A stretch of 14,655 bases of DNA, taken from NCBI GenBank assembly GCA_030589715.1, contig JAUUVE010000015.1:1-14655 (forward strand), written 5' to 3'. Shown piece by piece: positions 13,867 through 14,655 of this stretch (position 1 is its first letter; each line of letters opens with the position of its first letter). The DNA is from Desulfobacteraceae bacterium (GTDB taxonomy: Bacteria > Desulfobacterota > DSM-4660 > Desulfatiglandales > Desulfatiglandaceae). The translations under genes and the position numbers were made by a program. The notes under the pieces were generated by a model that was not told the origin of the DNA, made no database searches, and was given only the letters and a program-made list of their open reading frames with translations.

Positions 13867-14655
13867 ATGGGTAATGACGCTGGATCTGTTTTTGTTGGCG
13901 TGGATGTGGGGGCTTCCCGTACCAAGGTGGCCATCTTAGACCCGAAAAAGGAGCTTGTTGGGCATGCCATTAGAAAATCAGGGACCGATTTTGCTCACAC
14001 GGCCGAGGCCTGCCTGGAATCGGCCCTGGAGATGGCCCAGACCTCACATCAAGACATAGAGAGATGCGTATCAACAGGGTACGGGAGAAAGAACGTCCCC
14101 TTCAGCCAGGAGACAAAGACAGAGATCGGATGCCATGCCAAGGGGTGTTTTCATTATTATCCAGTCTCCATGACCATAATCGATATAGGGGGGCAGGATA
14201 ACAAAATTATCAAGATAGACGACCGGGGAAGACGCACCGGTTTCAAGATGAACAGGAAATGCGCTGCCGGTACCGGCGCCTTCCTGGAAGAGATGTCCGT
14301 GCGCCTGGATATCCCCTTGGAGGAGATGGACTCTCTGGCAAGGGCATCCGAGACGACGGTGGAACTGGGGAGCTACTGCACGGTCTTTTCGGCCACAGAG
14401 GTACTGGAAAAGATAAGGCAGGGAAAAAAGGTCCCGGATATCGTCAAGGGACTCTTCCTGTCGGTGATAAAGAGGGTGCTTGAGATGGACACCCTCACGG
14501 ACAAGGTAGTCATGACAGGGGGGGTGGTGGCACATAACCCTTGTCTGGTGAAGATGGTAGAAGAAATTGCCAAACGTGAAATCTTGGTACCTGAATACCC
14601 GCAATTGACCGGTGCAGTGGGGGCCGCCCTTTTTGCCATGGAAGAGGAAGAATAA
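13867..14655 (+). CDS. ATP-dependent activator of 2-hydroxyacyl-CoA dehydratase / benzoyl-CoA reductase (HgdC/BadF family)
   Basis: Members are homodimeric ATPases of the acetate/sugar kinase-Hsp70-actin fold holding one 4Fe-4S cluster between the subunits. ATP hydrolysis drives a low-potential electron into the partner enzyme. The 262 aa match the family length (HgdC about 260). Seen are phosphate 1 loop GVDVGASRTK (11-20), phosphate 2 loop DIGGQD (106-111), cluster cysteines C132 (KCAAGTGAFLEEM) and C171 (SYCTVFSATEVL), which sit as expected for HgdC C127 and C166, and VVMTGGVVAHNPCLV near the end. All key residues are intact. ATG 13867 has only a weak AGGG nine nt upstream. The gene follows the dehydratase subunit after 135 nt containing the heptad repeats, and its TAA is the last codon of the window. 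Confidence 0.94.
   Translation: MGNDAGSVFVGVDVGASRTKVAILDPKKELVGHAIRKSGTDFAHTAEACLESALEMAQTSHQDIERCVSTGYGRKNVPFSQETKTEIGCHAKGCFHYYPVSMTIIDIGGQDNKIIKIDDRGRRTGFKMNRKCAAGTGAFLEEMSVRLDIPLEEMDSLARASETTVELGSYCTVFSATEVLEKIRQGKKVPDIVKGLFLSVIKRVLEMDTLTDKVVMTGGVVAHNPCLVKMVEEIAKREILVPEYPQLTGAVGAALFAMEEEE

Noticed and set aside
1..14655. CRISPR array, insertion sequence with transposase, prophage or toxin-antitoxin genes
   Set aside because: No regularly spaced direct repeats, transposase, integrase, phage or toxin-like proteins were seen; the only mobile-like sequence is the non-coding repeat pair.

Overview
The window looks like chromosome of an anaerobic Gram-negative bacterium, most likely a Desulfobacterota (former Deltaproteobacteria) sulfate reducer or syntroph. 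The grounds are a heptose/LPS gene (gmhA), a selenocysteine gene (selA), a fused FAD/iron-sulfur oxidoreductase with CCG domains, and an oxygen-sensitive HgdB/BcrB-type enzyme with its ATP-driven activator. The lineage is inferred from gene content, not measured. Every protein gene is on the + strand; the only clear - strand gene is tRNA-His.

Layout. 1-244: possible tail of a truncated gene, then tRNA-His(GTG) on the - strand with a strong intrinsic terminator. 245-614: AT-rich intergenic region holding a decayed copy (A) of a ~135-150 bp palindromic repeat, followed directly by a good sigma70-type promoter for selA (615-2027). 2028-2248: hairpins and a second promoter candidate. 2249-4571: compact run gmhA, an unusual protein that resembles deoxyhypusine synthase, an FmdB-type zinc ribbon, and ispF. 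4551-4699: copy B of the repeat, well preserved, with 27-nt inverted ends, one of which encodes the last residues and stop of IspF. 4774-8209: cysS and uvrB, overlapping by 8 bp. 8320-9708: malonyl-CoA decarboxylase. 9874-14655: FAD/FeS oxidoreductase (866 aa), a 2-hydroxyacyl-CoA dehydratase/benzoyl-CoA reductase-type subunit, and its ATPase activator.

How the genes fit together. The first two thirds are housekeeping: selenocysteine synthesis, LPS heptose, isoprenoid precursor, cysteinyl-tRNA and nucleotide excision repair. The last third is metabolic. The activator uses ATP hydrolysis to push a low-potential electron into the iron-sulfur cluster of the dehydratase/reductase; the GlcD-GlcF-type fusion oxidises a 2-hydroxyacid or exchanges electrons with a carrier; malonyl-CoA decarboxylase yields acetyl-CoA. 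Only one dehydratase-type subunit lies in the window. Either a second subunit is beyond the right edge, or this is a one-subunit system like the double-cubane-cluster protein plus reductase pairs, whose substrates are poorly known. That module, the repeat family and the deoxyhypusine-synthase-like protein with an apparently missing catalytic lysine deserve most attention.
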